NCBI GenBank assembly: GCA_041395865.1 | Contig: JAWKZQ010000005.1 | Coordinates: forward strand, 114,911-178,910 | DNA from: IMCC2047 sp041395865 | GTDB lineage: Bacteria; Pseudomonadota; Gammaproteobacteria; Pseudomonadales; IMCC2047 | Direction of reading: 5' to 3' | Length of the DNA stretch: 64,000 nt | Shown: positions 1 through 8,194 of the stretch, piece by piece | Position numbering within the stretch: position 1 is the stretch's first letter | Layout of the letters: every line of letters begins with the position of its first letter | Made by a program: the position numbers and the translations under genes | Notes under the pieces: generated by a model | Databases searched by the model: none | What the model was told of the DNA's origin: nothing | What the model saw: the letters and a program-made list of their open reading frames with translations, nothing else

Positions 1-123
1 TTGGCTGTATTGCTTGAGGAGCTGCCGGTCAAGCAGGCCGCCCAGCTGGCCGCGAAGATAACCGGTGCCAAGAAAAATGCACTTTATCAGCAAGCCCTGC
101 AAATGAAGTCAGAAACCCCTTGA
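1..123 (+). CDS. rsmI: RsmI, 16S rRNA 2'-O-methyltransferase (C-terminal 40 residues)
   Basis: Partial gene entering from the left edge; frame 1 reads to a TGA at 121-123. The visible tail contains L-L-E-E-L-P-V-K-Q-A-A and then A-A-K-I-T-G-A-K-K-N-A-L-Y. This is the conserved C-terminal helix pair of RsmI, the enzyme that methylates the ribose of C1402 in 16S rRNA using S-adenosylmethionine. The catalytic SAM-binding part lies outside the window. In pseudomonads and relatives rsmI directly precedes rnpB and mraZ, which is the arrangement here. The identification rests on a short tail plus context. Confidence 0.85.
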   Translation: MAVLLEELPVKQAAQLAAKITGAKKNALYQQALQMKSETP

Positions 124-154
124 GGCGCTGTGGCTTTAGCATTACCCTGTCGCC

Positions 155-501
155 AAGAGCTGGCCAGGCAGTCGCTGGTCGTATCCGCAAGGGTGTGGCT
201 GGAGGAAAGTCCGGGCTCCATAGGGTAGAGTGCCAGGTAACGCCTGGGGGGCGAAAGCCTACGGAAAGTGCCGCAGAAAATATACCGCCAGCTTGCTGGT
301 AAGGGTGAAAAGGTGCGGTAAGAGCGCACCGCGCGGGTGGTAACACGCCGTGGCAGGGTAAACCCCACTCGGAGCAAGACCAAATAGGAACCTGATTGCG
401 TGACCCGCGCAGGGTTCGGGTAGGTTGCTTGAGGCGCACGGTGACGTGCGTCCTAGATGAATGACTGTCCACGACAGAACCCGGCTTATCGGCCAGCTCT
501 T
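155..501 (+). ncRNA. rnpB: RNase P RNA, bacterial class A
   Basis: Catalytic RNA of ribonuclease P, which matures the 5' ends of tRNAs. Recognised directly by its conserved core: GAGGAAAGTCCGGGCTCC near 200-217, the AAGGGTGAAA..GGTGCGGTAAGAGCGCACCGCG block near 301-334, GAGCAAGACCAAATAGG near 372, and the 3' block from CCTAGATGAATGACTG to ACCCGGCTTAT near 452-490. The terminal P1 helix closes between GAGCTGGCC (157-165) and GGCCAGCTC (491-499), which sets the ends. The length of about 345 nt is normal for class A. Precise 5' and 3' ends are inferred from P1 only. Confidence 0.97.
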
Positions 502-551
502 GCTTTCATATTTATGCTGTTCCCGCCTTAAAAAATAATCTTTATGACGAA

Positions 552-573
552 AAATTCTAGAATTCTAGAATTT
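552..573. repeat. Perfect 22-bp palindrome between rnpB and mraZ
   Basis: Positions 552-573 read identically on both strands; the core is TTCTAGAATTCTAGAA at 555-570. It sits in a roughly 200-bp AT-rich non-coding stretch (502-705) that has no other recognisable feature. It could be a dimeric regulator site or a cruciform or hairpin. It has no T-tract and is more than 50 bp past rnpB, so it is not an obvious terminator. Confidence 0.7.
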
Positions 574-705
574 ACATTAACTTTGTTTATTACGCTTCTG
601 TTTTAAATATTCTTCCTGTCCCAGTGCTCCGGTTGGTCGCCATGATGCTTACGTAAGTTGTTGTCTTTTAAGGGCAAATCCCCTGTTTAGCCCGGTTGCA
701 AATGG

Positions 706-734
706 TTGACACTGCCTCTGCGTATTTCTATAGT
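706..734 (+). promoter_or_regulatory. Sigma-70 promoter of the dcw cluster (Pmra)
   Basis: A perfect -35 TTGACA (706-711), a 17-bp spacer and -10 TATAGT (729-734), five of six matches to TATAAT. Predicted transcription start is near 740-742, which leaves a leader of about 70 nt before mraZ. This is the strongest sigma-70 promoter seen in the window. It is positioned like the Pmra promoter of other gammaproteobacteria, which drives expression of many of the division genes. Confidence 0.88.
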
Positions 735-743
735 GTCGGTAAG

Positions 744-768
744 TGGGTAAAAGTGGGTAAAAGTGGTT
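744..768 (+). promoter_or_regulatory. MraZ operator: three 10-bp-spaced TGGGT boxes
   Basis: TGGGT at 744-748 and 754-758, then a degenerate TGGTT at 764-768, each separated by AAAAG. MraZ is known to bind direct repeats of TGGGN separated by five nucleotides upstream of its own operon. Here the boxes start just downstream of the predicted transcription start, so bound MraZ would be expected to block initiation or early elongation. The repeat is directly seen; autorepression is inferred from the family. Confidence 0.85.
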
Positions 769-812
769 TTTTTATCCGTATTCAATCCGATTAGGATTAT
801 CAGGGGACGCCG

Positions 813-1268
813 GTGTTTCGTGGGGTTAACAACATCAATCTGGATGCCAAGGGTCGTATGGCTGTGCCGACGCGCTATCGTGAGCGTTTGTCCGAGCATT
901 GTGGCGGCCAGATGGTGGTAACCATTGATACCGAGGAGCACTGTCTGTTGATTTACCCGCTGCAAGAGTGGGAAGAGATCCAGCAAAAAATCGAAGCCCT
1001 CCCAAGTTTTAACCCTGCTGCACGTCGAATTCAGCGTCTGTTGATTGGTCATGCCACTGATGTTGAGGTTGATGGCAGCGGAAGACTGCTGTTGACCCAG
1101 CCGTTGCGTGAATATGCGCGACTGGATAAGAAGGCGGTGCTATTGGGGCAGGGTAAAAAGTTTGAATTGTGGAGTGAAGAATTGTGGATGCAGCGTCGTG
1201 ATGCCTATATCGAAGATATGGGTGCTACAGAGGCGTTGCCAGATGAACTTCAGTCATTGTCGTTGTAA
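813..1268 (+). CDS. mraZ: MraZ, transcriptional regulator of the dcw cluster
   Basis: A 151-residue protein of normal family length with two SpoVT/AbrB-like halves. The first begins M-F-R-G-V-N-N-I-N-L-D-A-K-G-R-M-A-V-P, and a second D-x-x-G-R copy (V-D-G-S-G-R-L-L-L) lies near residues 85-95. MraZ forms a multimeric ring and binds TGGGN repeats upstream of its own gene; such repeats are present at 744-768. The start is a GTG preceded by AGGGGAC at 802-808, and the strong conservation of the N-terminus from that codon supports it. First gene of the dcw cluster, 3 nt before rsmH. Confidence 0.96.
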   Translation: MFRGVNNINLDAKGRMAVPTRYRERLSEHCGGQMVVTIDTEEHCLLIYPLQEWEEIQQKIEALPSFNPAARRIQRLLIGHATDVEVDGSGRLLLTQPLREYARLDKKAVLLGQGKKFELWSEELWMQRRDAYIEDMGATEALPDELQSLSL

Positions 1269-1271
1269 AGG

Positions 1272-2207
1272 ATGAGCCAGTATAACGCGCACGATTCAGT
1301 ACTGCTTGAGGAAGCGGTTGACGCATTGGTCGTCGATCCTGACGGCTTCTATGTGGACGGCACCTTTGGGCGTGGCGGCCATAGCCGTTTAATCCTGAGT
1401 CGTTTGGGACCTTCAGGGCGTTTGCTGGTGATTGACAAAGACCCGCAGGCAATCGCCTATGCCAGAGCGCATTTTGCCCAGGATGAGCGGGTTATCATCG
1501 GGCACGCCTCGTTTGCTGATATGAAAACACTCGTCGAAGAGGCCGGCATGGCTGGTCAGGTGACAGGTGTGCTGCTGGATTTGGGGGTTTCGTCACCGCA
1601 GTTGGACGACCCGCAGCGTGGTTTCAGTTTTACCCAGGACGGCCCGCTGGATATGCGGATGGATACAACCCGTGGACAAAGTGCGGCCGAGTGGATTGCC
1701 AACGCGTCCGAGCAGGATATCACCACGGTTTTAAAAGACTATGGCGAGGAACGTTTTGCCAAGCGCATGGCCAAAGCCATCGTCGCAGAAAGGGCGCGCA
1801 AGCCTATTGTGACCACCGGACATTTGGCGGAGCTTGTGAAACAGGCGAATCCAGCCTGGGAAAAGGGCAAACATCCGGCGACACGTGCCTTTCAAGGTAT
1901 TCGTATTTATATCAATCGCGAATTGGATGATCTGGCGAGTGTGCTGGATCAGGCGGTTGATCTGTTGGCGGACAAAGGCCGTTTGGTGGTGATCAGCTTT
2001 CACTCGCTGGAAGACCGCATTGTGAAGCTTTTTATTCGCAAACAGGAGCAGGGCGAGCCTTTGCCGCGGCACTTGCCGGTGACGGCAGACCAGATCAACC
2101 AGCGCCTGAAGCGCGTTGGTAAAGCCGTTAAGGCTTCCGAGCAGGAACTGAAAAATAATGTGCGGGCTCGCAGTGCCGTGATGCGCGTCGCCGAGAAGGT
2201 AGGCTGA
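1272..2207 (+). CDS. rsmH: RsmH (MraW), 16S rRNA N4-methyltransferase for C1402
   Basis: A 311-residue SAM-dependent methyltransferase that adds the N4-methyl group to C1402 in the ribosomal P site, complementing RsmI, whose gene ends upstream. Visible motifs are H-D-S-V-L-L-E-E-A-V near residue 7, the SAM-binding segment Y-V-D-G-T-F-G-R-G-G-H-S, D-L-G-V-S-S-P-Q-L-D-D-P-Q-R-G-F-S-F near 105-122, F-Q-G-I-R-I-Y-I-N-R-E-L and S-F-H-S-L-E-D-R-I-V-K near 245. Length is typical. Starts 3 nt after mraZ and ends 1 nt before ftsL, so it is co-transcribed. Confidence 0.97.
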   Translation: MSQYNAHDSVLLEEAVDALVVDPDGFYVDGTFGRGGHSRLILSRLGPSGRLLVIDKDPQAIAYARAHFAQDERVIIGHASFADMKTLVEEAGMAGQVTGVLLDLGVSSPQLDDPQRGFSFTQDGPLDMRMDTTRGQSAAEWIANASEQDITTVLKDYGEERFAKRMAKAIVAERARKPIVTTGHLAELVKQANPAWEKGKHPATRAFQGIRIYINRELDDLASVLDQAVDLLADKGRLVVISFHSLEDRIVKLFIRKQEQGEPLPRHLPVTADQINQRLKRVGKAVKASEQELKNNVRARSAVMRVAEKVG

Positions 2208-2208
2208 C

Positions 2209-2496
2209 ATGACGGCCTCGAGAGACATGAGTAAGCGTTTTGTGCTGACAGCGGGTTTGCTCGGATTAATGCTGTTGTCTGCGCTTGCGGTGATTTATGT
2301 CAGTCATCTCAATCGCCATGCGTTTAGCGAATACCAGGCGGCATTGGATGAGCGTGACAGGTTGGATATCGAATGGGGGCAGCTGCTGTTGGAGCAAAGC
2401 GCATTGGCTCAGCATGCCCGCGTTGAACAGATAGCCAGAGAGCGGTTGGCTATGAAAGCGCCGGCCGCAAGTGAAATTATTTTGGTGCAATGGTGA
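2209..2496 (+). CDS. ftsL: FtsL, cell division protein
   Basis: A 95-residue bitopic membrane protein. It has a short cytoplasmic N-terminus, one hydrophobic helix at about residues 9-32 (F-V-L-T-A-G-L-L-G-L-M-L-L-S-A-L-A-V-I-Y-V) and a periplasmic coiled-coil segment rich in E, Q, L and R up to the C-terminus. FtsL forms the FtsQLB complex that activates FtsWI at the septum. Sequence identity in the family is low; the call rests on size, topology, the A-R-E-R-L-A-M-K motif near the C-terminus and the invariant position between rsmH and ftsI. The stop overlaps the ftsI start. Confidence 0.92.
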   Translation: MTASRDMSKRFVLTAGLLGLMLLSALAVIYVSHLNRHAFSEYQAALDERDRLDIEWGQLLLEQSALAQHARVEQIARERLAMKAPAASEIILVQW

Positions 2497-4226
2497 AAAA
2501 ACGTCATTCAGCTACACACAAGGTTACGGCCGCCTGGCGTTATCGCTGCGCGGTGGGCTTGCTTGTGTCTGCCTTTGTGCTGACCGGGTGGCGTGTGGTT
2601 GATTTGCAGATTTTTGACCATGATTTCCTGAATGGGCAGGGTAACGCAAGAACCCTGCGTGTCGAGGAAGTGAGCGCCTATCGCGGTATGATCCTGGATC
2701 GGCATTCCGAACCTCTTGCTGTCAGCACCCCGGTCGTCTCTATCTGGGCCAACCCGCAGCAGATTGAAGATGCCGGTACCACGGCATCTTTGCTTTCTGG
2801 CCCCTTGGGTGTGTCCACCAAAACGCTTCGTGAACGTTTGGCGGTTAAAGGCAGCCGTGAATTTGTTTACCTCAAACGGCACCTCAGCCCGGGGCGCGCC
2901 GAACAGGTAGCTGGCTTTAAGCTGCCTGGTATTTATACGCAGCGCGAGTTCCGGCGTTATTACCCGTCGGCTGAAGTCGCCGCACACCTGGTGGGTTTTA
3001 CCGACATCGACGATCAGGGACAGGAAGGCTTGGAACTGGCATACGATAAGTGGCTGCATGGCGAGGCAGGCAAAAAGCGTGTGCTTAAGGATCGCTACGG
3101 CCGGATCATCAAGGACTTGCAAGAAATCAAAAGTGAAAAGCCCGGCCAAAATTTACAGCTGAGCATCGATCTGCGTCTGCAATACTTGGCTTACCGGGAA
3201 CTCAAGGCTGCTGTTGAAGAGCATCACGCCAAGTCCGGCCACCTGGTGTTGTTGGATGCCCAAACGGGCGAAGTGCTGGCGATGGTTAACCAGCCTTCCT
3301 ATAACCCCAACAACCGTACCACCATTAATCACACCAATTTGCGTAATCGCGCCATGACGGATGTGTTCGAACCTGGGTCGACGATGAAACCCCTGACGGT
3401 GGCCGCGGCGCTGGAGTCTGGCAAATACAATGCCCGTTCTGAGATCAATACCGCACCGGGGTATCTGCGAATCGGCCGCAATGTGATTCGGGATCACCGC
3501 AATTACGGCACTATCGATCTTTCCACACTGATCACCAAGTCCAGCAATGTCGGTGCGAGCAAGCTGGCGTTGTCCATGGATGCCGAAAATATCCTGGGCA
3601 TGTTCAGCAGCGTTGGGCTGGGGCAGGATACCGGCAGCGGTTTCCCCGGCGAGCGTATCGGATTGTTGCCCTACCACAGCCAGTGGCGGGACGTTGAAAA
3701 GGCGACCTTGTCCTATGGCTATGGTTTATCCGTAACCAGCTTGCAGTTGGCGCAGGCCTATACGGCCTTTGCCAATCACGGCTGGGTTAAGCCCGTGAGC
3801 CTGCTGCGCCAGGATAAGCCGGTGACGGGGCGGCAGGTGATGAGCGCCAAAACGGCAGCGACGCTGGTGGGCATGCTGGAAGGCGTTGTGCAGAAGGGCG
3901 GTACCGGTACCCGAGCGTCGATTCCTTTCTATCGGGTGGCCGGGAAAACCGGCACCGTACACAAGTTAAGCGAAGGCGGTTACCAGGACGATAAATACAT
4001 GGCCCTGTTTGCCGGTTTGGCGCCAGCCAGTAATCCGCGCGTTGTCGCCGTGGTGGTTATTGACGAGCCCGGTGGTAGCGAATACTACGGCGGTGAAGTG
4101 GCGGCACCTGTTTTCTCCCGGGTCGTGGCCGGGGCGCTGCGGCTAATGAATGTGTCGCCCGACGATGTCGCCAGTGGCGAGCGGGTCGTGAGCGCTAATA
4201 AGGATAAGCGGGGGGCGCGGTCATGA
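2490..4226 (+). CDS. ftsI: FtsI (PBP3), septal peptidoglycan transpeptidase
   Basis: A 578-residue class B penicillin-binding protein that cross-links septal peptidoglycan together with FtsW. One N-terminal membrane helix (about 19-39) is followed by the non-catalytic pedestal domain starting near R-G-M-I-L-D-R, then the transpeptidase domain. All three catalytic motifs are intact: S297-T-M-K300 (in E-P-G-S-T-M-K-P), S351-S-N353 and K486-T-G488. The ATG start overlaps the end of ftsL by 7 nt and the stop overlaps murE by 4 nt, implying translational coupling. This is the classical target of division-blocking beta-lactams. Confidence 0.97.
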   Translation: MVKKRHSATHKVTAAWRYRCAVGLLVSAFVLTGWRVVDLQIFDHDFLNGQGNARTLRVEEVSAYRGMILDRHSEPLAVSTPVVSIWANPQQIEDAGTTASLLSGPLGVSTKTLRERLAVKGSREFVYLKRHLSPGRAEQVAGFKLPGIYTQREFRRYYPSAEVAAHLVGFTDIDDQGQEGLELAYDKWLHGEAGKKRVLKDRYGRIIKDLQEIKSEKPGQNLQLSIDLRLQYLAYRELKAAVEEHHAKSGHLVLLDAQTGEVLAMVNQPSYNPNNRTTINHTNLRNRAMTDVFEPGSTMKPLTVAAALESGKYNARSEINTAPGYLRIGRNVIRDHRNYGTIDLSTLITKSSNVGASKLALSMDAENILGMFSSVGLGQDTGSGFPGERIGLLPYHSQWRDVEKATLSYGYGLSVTSLQLAQAYTAFANHGWVKPVSLLRQDKPVTGRQVMSAKTAATLVGMLEGVVQKGGTGTRASIPFYRVAGKTGTVHKLSEGGYQDDKYMALFAGLAPASNPRVVAVVVIDEPGGSEYYGGEVAAPVFSRVVAGALRLMNVSPDDVASGERVVSANKDKRGARS

Positions 4227-5743
4227 ATCAGCCGGCTCCGCGTTTTGATATGTCCCTGCAACAATTGTTCGACGGGTTTGTAAAAACCCCCGTCGATGCC
4301 CACATACGGGTCAGGGATATCAAGCTGGATAGCCGCCAGGTGCACCCTGGCGATCTCTTTGTCGCGTTGCGCGGCAGCGAGGTTGACGGTACGCGATTTA
4401 TCCATCGAGCTATCGAGCGCGGCGCGGTGGCGGTTGCACTGGATGCCGAGCAGACAAAGCTAACCGGCGATTGCCCGGTTCCGCTGGTGCGAGTCGAGAA
4501 CATACGCGCCCGCCTGGGCGATATTGCGGACCGATTCTTTGCTTCCCCTTCCAGGCAACTCTGTGTGATTGGCATTACCGGCACTAATGGCAAGACCTCC
4601 TGTTGCCAGTACATTGCCCAGAGCCTGGCGGCATCTGAAGTGCGTTGCGGCATGATCGGGACCTTGGGCTGGGGTGAGCCCGGAAAACTAATAAATACAG
4701 GGCATACCACGCCGGATGTGGTCTCTGTCCACCGGATGCTGGCGCACTTTGTGGCGGCTGGCTTTGAGGTGGTTGTGATGGAGGTGTCCTCCCACGGACT
4801 GGACCAGATGCGTGTTAACGGCGTGCGGTTTGATACCGGCGTTTTCACCAATCTGACCCGGGACCACCTGGACTATCACCAGACAATGCAGCATTACGGT
4901 AGCAGTAAGCGCAAGCTGTTTGAAATGTCGGGTATGAAGCGAGCCGTGCTGAATGTGGATGATAATTTCGGCAGCCAGCTCTATCGCGAGCTGGGCGGCG
5001 AACTGCAGGTGGTCGGTTATGCGCTGGATGAAGCGGCCCAAGTACGTGCGACCAGTATTCAGTTGACCGCGCAAGGTATACGGGCTCGCGTCAGTTCGCC
5101 GTGGGGCGAAGGTATTTTGTCCAGCCAGCTGCTGGGACGCTTTAATCTGAGCAACCTGCTGGCGGTATTTACGGTGTTATGCCTGCAGGGCTTGAGCGTT
5201 GATAAGGCGCTAGCTGTGATAGCAGGCCTGGAAAATGCCCCTGGGCGTATGCAGCGCTACGGTGGCAGGGGCTTGCCTGTGGTGGTGGTTGATTACGCCC
5301 ATACAGCCGATGCCCTGATGGTTGCCTTGGCGACCTTGCGGGAACTGAGTCGCGGGCGTTTGATTTGCGTTTTCGGCTGCGGCGGTGAACGAGATAAGGG
5401 TAAGCGTCCGCAAATGGGTAAGATGGCCGAGCGTTTCAGCGACCAGATTATCCTGACCAATGACAACCCGCGCCGTGAAGCCGGCCAGCAGATTATTGAC
5501 GAAATACTGGCGGGAATTACCCGGCCCCAAAAGGTACGGGTCTGCCTGGATCGCTCAATGGCGATTCAGCAGGCGGTGAGCATGGCCGGGGTTGATGATG
5601 TCGTGCTTGTAGCAGGCAAGGGACATGAAAATTACCAGGAAATTGGTGGCGTACGCATGGCGTTTAATGACGGCGAGCAGGTCAAGCAGGCGCTCTATTT
5701 GAAGGCCCATAAAGGACGTCCGCAGCCAGGGGATAAGTCGTGA
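4223..5743 (+). CDS. murE: MurE, UDP-MurNAc-tripeptide synthetase (meso-DAP adding)
   Basis: A 506-residue cytoplasmic Mur ligase that adds the third stem-peptide residue to UDP-MurNAc-L-Ala-D-Glu at the cost of ATP. The P-loop reads G-I-T-G-T-N-G-K-T-S (about 114-123). The central domain carries E-V-S-S-H-G-L-D and T-N-L-T-R-D-H-L-D-Y-H, and the C-terminal domain carries D-Y-A-H-T-A-D-A-L and D-N-P-R. The D-N-P-R motif is the known marker for meso-diaminopimelate rather than lysine, as expected for a Gram-negative wall. Overlaps ftsI and murF by 4 nt each. Confidence 0.97.
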   Translation: MNQPAPRFDMSLQQLFDGFVKTPVDAHIRVRDIKLDSRQVHPGDLFVALRGSEVDGTRFIHRAIERGAVAVALDAEQTKLTGDCPVPLVRVENIRARLGDIADRFFASPSRQLCVIGITGTNGKTSCCQYIAQSLAASEVRCGMIGTLGWGEPGKLINTGHTTPDVVSVHRMLAHFVAAGFEVVVMEVSSHGLDQMRVNGVRFDTGVFTNLTRDHLDYHQTMQHYGSSKRKLFEMSGMKRAVLNVDDNFGSQLYRELGGELQVVGYALDEAAQVRATSIQLTAQGIRARVSSPWGEGILSSQLLGRFNLSNLLAVFTVLCLQGLSVDKALAVIAGLENAPGRMQRYGGRGLPVVVVDYAHTADALMVALATLRELSRGRLICVFGCGGERDKGKRPQMGKMAERFSDQIILTNDNPRREAGQQIIDEILAGITRPQKVRVCLDRSMAIQQAVSMAGVDDVVLVAGKGHENYQEIGGVRMAFNDGEQVKQALYLKAHKGRPQPGDKS

Positions 5744-7101
5744 TTAAGGCCTTGAAACTTTCCCGGATTTGCAAGCGCCTCGAGGGCGACTTAAGCCATG
5801 GTGACGCGACGTTTAATGCCGTGAGCATTGATAGCCGAACGCTTAAGCGCGGAGATCTGTTTGTTGCCATCAAAGGACCTAATTTCGATGGGCACCGTTT
5901 TGTTGATGCCGCTCAGAAAGCCGGTGCCAGCGCTGCCCTGGTGCAACAGCCGGTTGTCAGCGATTTGCCGCAATTGCTGGTCAAGGATACCCGGGATGCC
6001 CTGGGTATATTGGGCGTGATTAATCGCGAGGCCTTCCAGGGGCCGATGCTGGCAATGACCGGCAGTGCGGGCAAAACCACGGTTAAGGAAATGTCGGCCG
6101 CTATCCTCGGCAAGTTGGGTAAAACTCTCGCTACGCGTGGCAACCTGAATAACGAGCTAGGGGCTCCCTTGACCCTGTTAGCGCTGGATGCCAGTCACGA
6201 ATATGCCGTTCTAGAGCTGGGTGCCAGCTCCATTGGCGAAATTGCCTACACGGCAGCGCTGGTGAAGCCCGATGTCGCCATTATTACCAATGCGGCAGAG
6301 GCGCATATCGAAGGATTTGGCAGTCTTAATAATGTTGTCCAGGCCAAGGGCGAAATTATCGATGCGCTCGGCGATCAGGGCGTTGCGGTATTGAATGCCG
6401 ACGATTTGAATGCTTATAAATGGATTGCCCGCTGCGGAAGCCGCCAACGCCTGATGTTCAGTCTCAAAGCGGATCGCGGCGCTGACGTTTATGCGCGCAA
6501 TTGCGAGTGTCAGCCGACGGGGGCCTATCGTTTCGAACTGGTCGCGCCTGAGGGTTCCATTGAAGTGACCCTGGCTCAGTTGGGCTTGCATAACGTGGCG
6601 AATGCGCTGGCTGCAGCGGCTGCGACCAGCGTACTGGGTGCCAGCCTGGCGGATATCAAAGCCGGATTGGAAAGCGCCGTAACGGCGGCGGGGCGATTGA
6701 CCAGCACGACATTGGACAGCGGCGTTCGCATTATCGACGACAGTTACAACGCCAACCCGGAATCGTTACGTGCCGCTATTGATGTCTTGAGCCAATGCCA
6801 GGGGCATAAAGTCCTGGTGCTGGGTGATATGGCCGAACTCGGCGATGACGCGTTGCATGATCACTGTGAAGCGGCTCGTTACGCCCGATCCCAGGGCATT
6901 GACAACCTGTTTACGGTGGGAAGCCTCAGTGCTCATGCCGCCCGCGAATTTGGGCCGCAGGGTCATGCCTTTGAGAATCAGGCCAGCTTAATCGAATCAC
7001 TAAAAACGCGTATTAACAGCAATACAACGGTACTGGTGAAGGGATCACGCAGCGCACAAATGGAGCGTATTGTGCAGGCCCTGACTGGTGGAGAAGAATA
7101 A
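5740..7101 (+). CDS. murF: MurF, UDP-MurNAc-tripeptide D-Ala-D-Ala ligase
   Basis: A 453-residue Mur ligase that joins D-alanyl-D-alanine (made by Ddl, encoded downstream) to the UDP-MurNAc-tripeptide, completing the pentapeptide. The ATP-binding loop is G-S-A-G-K-T-T-V-K-E-M (about 107-117); N-L-N-N-E-L-G-A-P follows, and the C-terminal domain has D-D-S-Y-N-A-N-P-E-S-L and V-L-G-D-M-A-E-L-G. The start is a GTG that overlaps the murE stop (GTGA arrangement). The stop directly abuts mraY. Confidence 0.96.
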   Translation: MIKALKLSRICKRLEGDLSHGDATFNAVSIDSRTLKRGDLFVAIKGPNFDGHRFVDAAQKAGASAALVQQPVVSDLPQLLVKDTRDALGILGVINREAFQGPMLAMTGSAGKTTVKEMSAAILGKLGKTLATRGNLNNELGAPLTLLALDASHEYAVLELGASSIGEIAYTAALVKPDVAIITNAAEAHIEGFGSLNNVVQAKGEIIDALGDQGVAVLNADDLNAYKWIARCGSRQRLMFSLKADRGADVYARNCECQPTGAYRFELVAPEGSIEVTLAQLGLHNVANALAAAAATSVLGASLADIKAGLESAVTAAGRLTSTTLDSGVRIIDDSYNANPESLRAAIDVLSQCQGHKVLVLGDMAELGDDALHDHCEAARYARSQGIDNLFTVGSLSAHAAREFGPQGHAFENQASLIESLKTRINSNTTVLVKGSRSAQMERIVQALTGGEE

Positions 7102-8184
7102 ATGTTATTAAGCCTTGCTGAATATCTATCGCAGTATGTCAGCTTTTTTGGAGTCTTCCAGTACCTGACGCTGCGCGCCATTCTCGGGGTTATGACAGCA
7201 CTGGCTATTTCGTTGCTGGTGGGGCCTGTGATGATTCGCCGGCTCAGTTTCCACCAAATCGGCCAGGCAGTACGCGATGACGGCCCGCAGAGCCACTTAA
7301 GCAAAAAGGGTACCCCTACGATGGGCGGCGCCTTGATCCTGGTTGCCATCATGATCAGCACGCTGTTGTGGGGCGACCTTTCCAATCGCTACGTTTGGGT
7401 GGTCATTGGCGTGACCTTCGTATTCGGAGCCGTTGGCTGGGTGGATGATTACCGTAAGGTGGTGGAAAAAAATTCGCGGGGCCTGCCGGGTCGCTGGAAG
7501 TATTTTTGGCAGTCGATCGGCGGTTTTACCGCAGCCGCTTTCCTTTTTTACACGGCGACCACGCCCCAGGAAACGGAGCTGATCGTGCCCTTTTTCAAGG
7601 ATGTCGGTATTCAGCTGGGCGCGTTTTATATCCTGTTTGCCTATTTTGTCATTGTGGGAACCAGTAATGCGGTCAACCTTACCGACGGGCTTGATGGCCT
7701 GGCGATTTTGCCGACGGTGCTGGTGGGAGCGGCGTTGGGTATTTTCGCTTACCTGAGCGGTCACAATGTGTTTTCCGGGTACCTGAACATTCCATACTTG
7801 CCGGGCGCCGGCGAGCTGGTCGTGTTCTGCGGCGCGATTGTCGGGGCCGGACTAGGTTTTCTTTGGTTTAACACCTATCCCGCCCAGGTTTTTATGGGCG
7901 ATGTGGGTGCGCTGGCGCTGGGGGCGGCATTGGGCGTTGTGGCCGTGATCGTCCGCCAGGAGTTTGTGCTGTTCATTATGGGTGGCGTGTTTGTGATGGA
8001 GACTGTTTCGGTCATCCTGCAGGTGGCGTCCTTCAAGTTAACGGGTAAGCGTATTTTCCGGATGGCACCGATTCATCATCACTTTGAATTGAAGGGCTGG
8101 CCGGAGCCGCGTGTGATTGTACGTTTCTGGATTATTACGGTGATATTGGTGCTGATTGGGTTATCGACCCTGAAGCTGCGCTAA
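7102..8184 (+). CDS. mraY: MraY, phospho-MurNAc-pentapeptide translocase
   Basis: A 360-residue integral membrane enzyme with about ten hydrophobic helices. It transfers phospho-MurNAc-pentapeptide to undecaprenyl phosphate to form lipid I. Family motifs are present: G-T-P-T-M-G-G near 71-77, D-D-Y-R-K near 115, N-L-T-D-G-L-D-G-L-A near 194-203, F-M-G-D-V-G-A-L-A-L-G near 265-275, and the substrate-binding M-A-P-I-H-H-H-F-E near 322-330. Length matches E. coli MraY. Its ATG lies immediately after the murF stop. Confidence 0.97.
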   Translation: MLLSLAEYLSQYVSFFGVFQYLTLRAILGVMTALAISLLVGPVMIRRLSFHQIGQAVRDDGPQSHLSKKGTPTMGGALILVAIMISTLLWGDLSNRYVWVVIGVTFVFGAVGWVDDYRKVVEKNSRGLPGRWKYFWQSIGGFTAAAFLFYTATTPQETELIVPFFKDVGIQLGAFYILFAYFVIVGTSNAVNLTDGLDGLAILPTVLVGAALGIFAYLSGHNVFSGYLNIPYLPGAGELVVFCGAIVGAGLGFLWFNTYPAQVFMGDVGALALGAALGVVAVIVRQEFVLFIMGGVFVMETVSVILQVASFKLTGKRIFRMAPIHHHFELKGWPEPRVIVRFWIITVILVLIGLSTLKLR

Positions 8185-8194
8185 TTGACGAATT

